A stretch of DNA of 25,442 nucleotides from positions 1 through 25,442 of the IMG/VR virus record IMGVR_UViG_3300046459_000564; one strand, given 5' to 3'. The DNA is from a virus. The notes beneath the pieces are model-generated. The model ran no database searches. It was not told the DNA's origin and worked only from the letters and a program-made list of their open reading frames with translations. Each line of letters opens with the position of its first letter. The first letter of the stretch is position 1. The translations under genes and the position numbers were made by a program. This document shows, piece after piece, positions 24,088-25,442 of the stretch.

Positions 24088-24227
24088 CGCCGGTGGGGGC
24101 TATTGACACCCCGACCTGCGGATTATAAGTCCGCTGCTCTACTACGCGCCCCCCAAACCCTGGTCGTGCTCCGTAGCCTAGGGAACCGTTTCCAGCCATC
24201 AGGCGGCGCTCACTGAGCTACACCGGC
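24088..24227 (-). tRNA. tRNA-Ile (anticodon TAT) with a D-loop insertion of about 68 nt
   Basis: Acceptor GCCGGTG pairs perfectly with CACCGGC over 7 bp at the two ends of a 140-nt element. D stem GCTC (24215-24218) pairs with GAGC (24136-24139), anticodon stem GCGGA/TCCGC holds loop CTTATAA (anticodon TAT), and T arm GGGGT-GTCAATA-GCCCC is present. The D-loop is 75 nt instead of 7-11. Removing 24143-24210 would leave a canonical AGTGGTA loop with GG. The insert is bounded by an inverted pair GCGCC/GGCGC. A sigma70 promoter places the transcription start at its first base. No CCA encoded. Confidence 0.75.
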
Positions 24228-24233
24228 ACGGAC

Positions 24234-24262
24234 ACCTTAGCACACCGGCCCTTCGATGTCAA
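24234..24262 (-). promoter_or_regulatory. Sigma70-type promoter for the tRNA-Ile unit
   Basis: TTGACA (24257-24262), exactly 17 bp, TAAGGT (24234-24239) on the minus strand. The expected start, 7 nt past the -10, is 24227, the first base of the tRNA acceptor stem. The match of spacing and start site is strong support for both promoter and tRNA 5' end. Confidence 0.8.
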
Positions 24263-24430
24263 ATTTTAATATCGCGGCAGATTGTCTAAGCGAGTCCGGG
24301 CTGGCGATACCCCCCATCGGCTGTCAGGGAAATTCTTGCCTAGGGGGTGGGGCCTTTTCTGCCGGTCTGCGCGCCCTGGGACCGTGGGTCGGCTGGCCCT
24401 CCTGGCGGTGCGGCTGCGGAGCACGGCCAT
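24263..24430. other. Non-coding stretch upstream of the tRNA promoter
   Basis: No supported gene on either strand. The one structure seen is an ACCCCC/GGGGGT pair (about 24309-24314 with 24344-24349) enclosing about 29 nt. Open frames crossing here have no sensible composition or start signals. Confidence 0.5.
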
Positions 24431-24472
24431 CTCGTGAGTTGACCACAGGTCGAGTGGGGCAGAATGTCTCAC

Positions 24473-24511
24473 ATGCGTGAGCCTCACGCATAATGCGTGA
24501 AAATCACGCAT
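24473..24511. repeat. Four alternating copies of ATGCGTGA / TCACGCAT
   Basis: ATGCGTGA, gcc, TCACGCAT, a, ATGCGTGA, aaa, TCACGCAT in 39 bp. Each neighbouring pair is a perfect inverted repeat, with spacers of 3, 1 and 3. This is the layout of a cooperative operator array. Confidence 0.85.
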
Positions 24512-24549
24512 ACGTCCTCGGGATGTCCGTCGGTTTCGCTTACACTGCT

Positions 24550-24631
24550 TTCTCATTATTGAGAACCTATTACGCTCCATATCCGCTATTGGTATGCGCT
24601 ATTGGGGCTAATAGGTTCTCAAGATTGAGAA
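24550..24631. repeat. 23-bp inverted repeat around a 36-bp spacer, each arm with its own palindrome
   Basis: Left arm 24550-24572 and right arm 24609-24631 match as an inverted repeat at 21 of 23 positions, including 12 perfect (GAGAACCTATTA / TAATAGGTTCTC). Each arm contains TTCTCA-4-TGAGAA. The spacer holds a 9-bp direct repeat CGCTATTGG (24584-24592 and 24597-24605). Confidence 0.85.
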
Positions 24632-24639
24632 ACAAAAGA

Positions 24640-24656
24640 TGGGACAACTTGTCCCA
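24640..24656. repeat. 17-bp palindrome TGGGACAA-C-TTGTCCCA
   Basis: Perfect 8-bp arms with one central base. Too tight a loop for an RNA hairpin, so a dimeric protein site is favoured. Confidence 0.8.
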
Positions 24657-24666
24657 CTGTGTTACG

Positions 24667-24676
24667 TTAACGTTAA
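24667..24676. repeat. Palindrome TTAACGTTAA at the end of the 24673-24861 gene
   Basis: Perfect 10-bp palindrome overlapped by a second one, ACGTTAACGT (24664-24673). It overlaps the stop codon of the small gene. Confidence 0.6.
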
Positions 24677-24861
24677 TCCCAGGCTCCGCTCTCGATAAGC
24701 GCTGCGTGGGCTGTCTTCGCTACGTTGTCGAGTAGGCGCGCCATGTTCACGGGGTGGTCGCGCTCCCAGGGCAGCGTGCGTAGCGGTGTGGCTATGGCCA
24801 GCACCTTCTCAAGGGCTCGGGCGAGCCGTAGCTCGCGCTCTGTCAATTGGTCAGCGCTCAT
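24673..24861 (-). CDS. Small helical hypothetical protein
   Basis: 62 residues from the ATG at 24861 (MSADQLTERELRLARALEKV), which overlaps the upstream stop as ATGA; an upstream start at 24885 would overlap further and is less likely. Amphipathic charged helix first (ERELRLARALEKVLAIA), then a Pro-bearing turn, then a second helix (ARLLDNVAKTAHAALIES). No Cys, signal or membrane segment. Not recognised; small helical phage proteins of this size often bind host enzymes or DNA. Confidence 0.65.
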   Translation of the reverse strand: MSADQLTERELRLARALEKVLAIATPLRTLPWERDHPVNMARLLDNVAKTAHAALIESGAWD

Positions 24862-25112
24862 GCGGCCCTCCCGAATTTGACACACGGCGCGAAATGAATC
24901 TCGCCCAGCCCGTCCGCGGCGGTCATGCTGCCCTCGTCAATCATGTCGGCCCAAATGGAGCGCGACACCGACTCGTGGCTTGTGTGGTCTTCGATGACGC
25001 AATGCTCGTTGAGCTTGTGGAGTTTGGCACAGTCGGCGCAGTCTGCGGCGTGGACCACGAACGCGCCCTTGCTCTGGTCCCGCAGGTTTGCTCCAAATAT
25101 CTTGAGTTTCAT
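24858..25112 (-). CDS. Small Cys/His-bearing hypothetical protein
   Basis: 84 residues. HAADCADCAKLHKLNEHC near residues 21-38 has two Cys spaced C-A-D-C followed by His and Cys, a possible zinc site. Starts MKLKIFGANLRDQ. AAAGGA lies 15 nt upstream of the ATG, a fair Shine-Dalgarno-like run and one of the few in the window. Not assigned to a family. Stop overlaps the next start (ATGA). Confidence 0.7.
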   Translation of the reverse strand: MKLKIFGANLRDQSKGAFVVHAADCADCAKLHKLNEHCVIEDHTSHESVSRSIWADMIDEGSMTAADGLGEIHFAPCVKFGRAA

Positions 25113-25133
25113 AGTGTCGGATTCCTTTACAGT

Positions 25134-25352
25134 TTAGTGGTTGTTGCCGTCGAAGTTGATGAACACCCCGAGCTTGCGCTCGTTCGCTTGGTGTGCCGCC
25201 AGTCGGCGCTGCTGCTCCGCGAGGCACAAGCAACAGAAGCAAGTGCCGCAGCCGCAGCGGTGATAGCTCGACACACGAGCGTGCTTGGCCAGTTCCTTGG
25301 CGTCCAGGTCCTTCACTTGCTGCTCGTAAGATTTCTCATTCATCATGCCCAT
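25134..25352 (-). CDS. Cys-rich small protein, zinc-finger-like
   Basis: 72 residues from the ATG at 25352 (MGMMNEKSYEQQVK); in-frame ATGs at 25346 and 25343 are alternatives. A charged N-terminal helix (QQVKDLDAKELAKHARVSS) leads to YHRCGCGTCFCCLCLAEQQ, with six Cys in 13 residues plus an upstream His, a probable metal-binding cluster. Then a helical AEQQRRLAAHQANERK segment and FINFDGNNH. Not recognised. It precedes the other two small genes with a 21-bp gap and may be a regulator or host-takeover protein. Confidence 0.7.
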   Translation of the reverse strand: MGMMNEKSYEQQVKDLDAKELAKHARVSSYHRCGCGTCFCCLCLAEQQRRLAAHQANERKLGVFINFDGNNH

Positions 25353-25442
25353 ACAATACCACGGCGCTGTTTAAACGCAAACACAAAATGCGTGCGGAAC
25401 TGCGGAGCAACTGACCGGGGAAACTACTTAGTCCGAGCGACC
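25353..25442. other. Right-edge stretch, no gene assigned
   Basis: 90 bp upstream of the first small gene. TTGCGT and TATTGT at a 16-bp spacing (about 25356-25382, minus strand) form a weak promoter-like pair, with GTTTAAAC inside. An upstream gene may enter from the right edge, but the frame is not identifiable. Confidence 0.3.

Larger units (their letters stand above)
24431..24676. promoter_or_regulatory. Palindrome-dense intergenic region, probable multi-protein binding or origin region
   Basis: Within 246 bp there are GACC-ACA-GGTC, four alternating copies of an octamer, two TTCTCA-4-TGAGAA sites inside a 23-bp inverted repeat, TGGGACAA-C-TTGTCCCA, and TTAACGTTAA. All are different sequences. 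Spacers of 1-4 nt are poor for RNA hairpins and good for dimeric DNA-binding proteins. The region is also AT-richer than its flanks. It separates the three small genes from the tRNA unit. Operators, a replication or partition site are the likeliest roles. Confidence 0.6.

Noticed and set aside
24190-24210. Hammerhead-like core (CTGATG followed by GAAAC) inside the tRNA D-loop insertion
   Set aside because: The required A after CTGATG is missing, no stem II lies between the two core blocks and no third stem with a cleavage triplet was found, so self-cleavage is not supported.
24473-24511. CRISPR-like repeat array
   Set aside because: Repeats are 8 bp in alternating orientation with 1-3 nt spacers; no direct repeats with 25-40 bp spacers and no cas genes.
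24266-24580. 104-codon minus-strand frame and plus-strand frames at 24256-24480 and 24493-24735
   Set aside because: They cross the palindrome-dense region; Arg-rich or low-information translations, no coupling to neighbours.
24640-24656. Terminator hairpin for the small genes at 24673-25352
   Set aside because: A one-base loop cannot form an RNA hairpin of full length and no T tract follows on the minus strand.

Overview
This window is a stretch of a tailed double-stranded DNA phage genome (Caudoviricetes), in which every gene I can support lies on the minus strand. The head-packaging order is read from high to low coordinates: terminase large subunit, portal, scaffold-like protein, major capsid-like protein. 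The large portal (about 700 residues) and the direct portal to scaffold to capsid order suggest a podovirus-like architecture, but no tail tube, sheath or tape-measure gene is in view, so this is an inference. Two proteins with lipobox signal peptides and one with an ordinary signal peptide point to a Gram-negative-type (diderm) host. The host genus cannot be told from the sequence.

Layout from 25442 down to 1. (i) 25352-24673: three small Cys/His-bearing or helical proteins of unknown function. (ii) 24676-24263: a non-coding block packed with DNA palindromes. (iii) 24262-23978: a textbook sigma70-type promoter firing straight into a tRNA-Ile(TAT) gene whose D-loop carries an insertion of about 68 nt, followed by a degenerate tRNA-like segment. 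(iv) 23916-19896: an exported/virion-surface module with a small membrane protein, a secreted protein, a trypsin-like serine protease lipoprotein, two small proteins, a repeat-bearing structural protein and a collagen-like fibre. (v) 19894-17873: a GT4 glycosyltransferase, a serine recombinase and a 59-residue Cys-rich protein. (vi) 17862-17346: a class-II-sized tRNA-like element, a strong terminator and a clean tRNA with anticodon CAT. (vii) 17339-10387: a glycosyltransferase-like protein, TerL, two Cys-rich small proteins, portal, a 101-residue protein and the scaffold. (viii) 10385-5343: a 32-residue membrane peptide and six genes for GDP-L-fucose synthesis (gmd and fcl) and sugar transfer. 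(ix) 5152-3800: capsid protein, then a terminator. (x) 3691-1: a short RPGDT peptide, two membrane proteins, a collagen-like/C1q-TNF-like protein, a small protein, and a long collagen-like fibre that runs off the left edge.

The theme is surface decoration. At least seven sugar-related genes, including a two-gene route from GDP-mannose to GDP-fucose, sit inside the late structural operons and are tied to each other by ATGA-type stop/start overlaps. Three proteins carry long Gly-Pro-Thr collagen repeats, whose threonines are plausible O-glycosylation sites. I infer that the phage glycosylates its own fibres or capsid, or remodels host surface glycan.

A 15-bp element, CACACTGTTTAGAGA and close variants, recurs at five operon or tRNA heads, three of them a few bases before a start codon and one just before a tRNA. 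It is a candidate phage promoter that would give nearly leaderless transcripts. No rRNA, CRISPR array or insertion sequence was seen.
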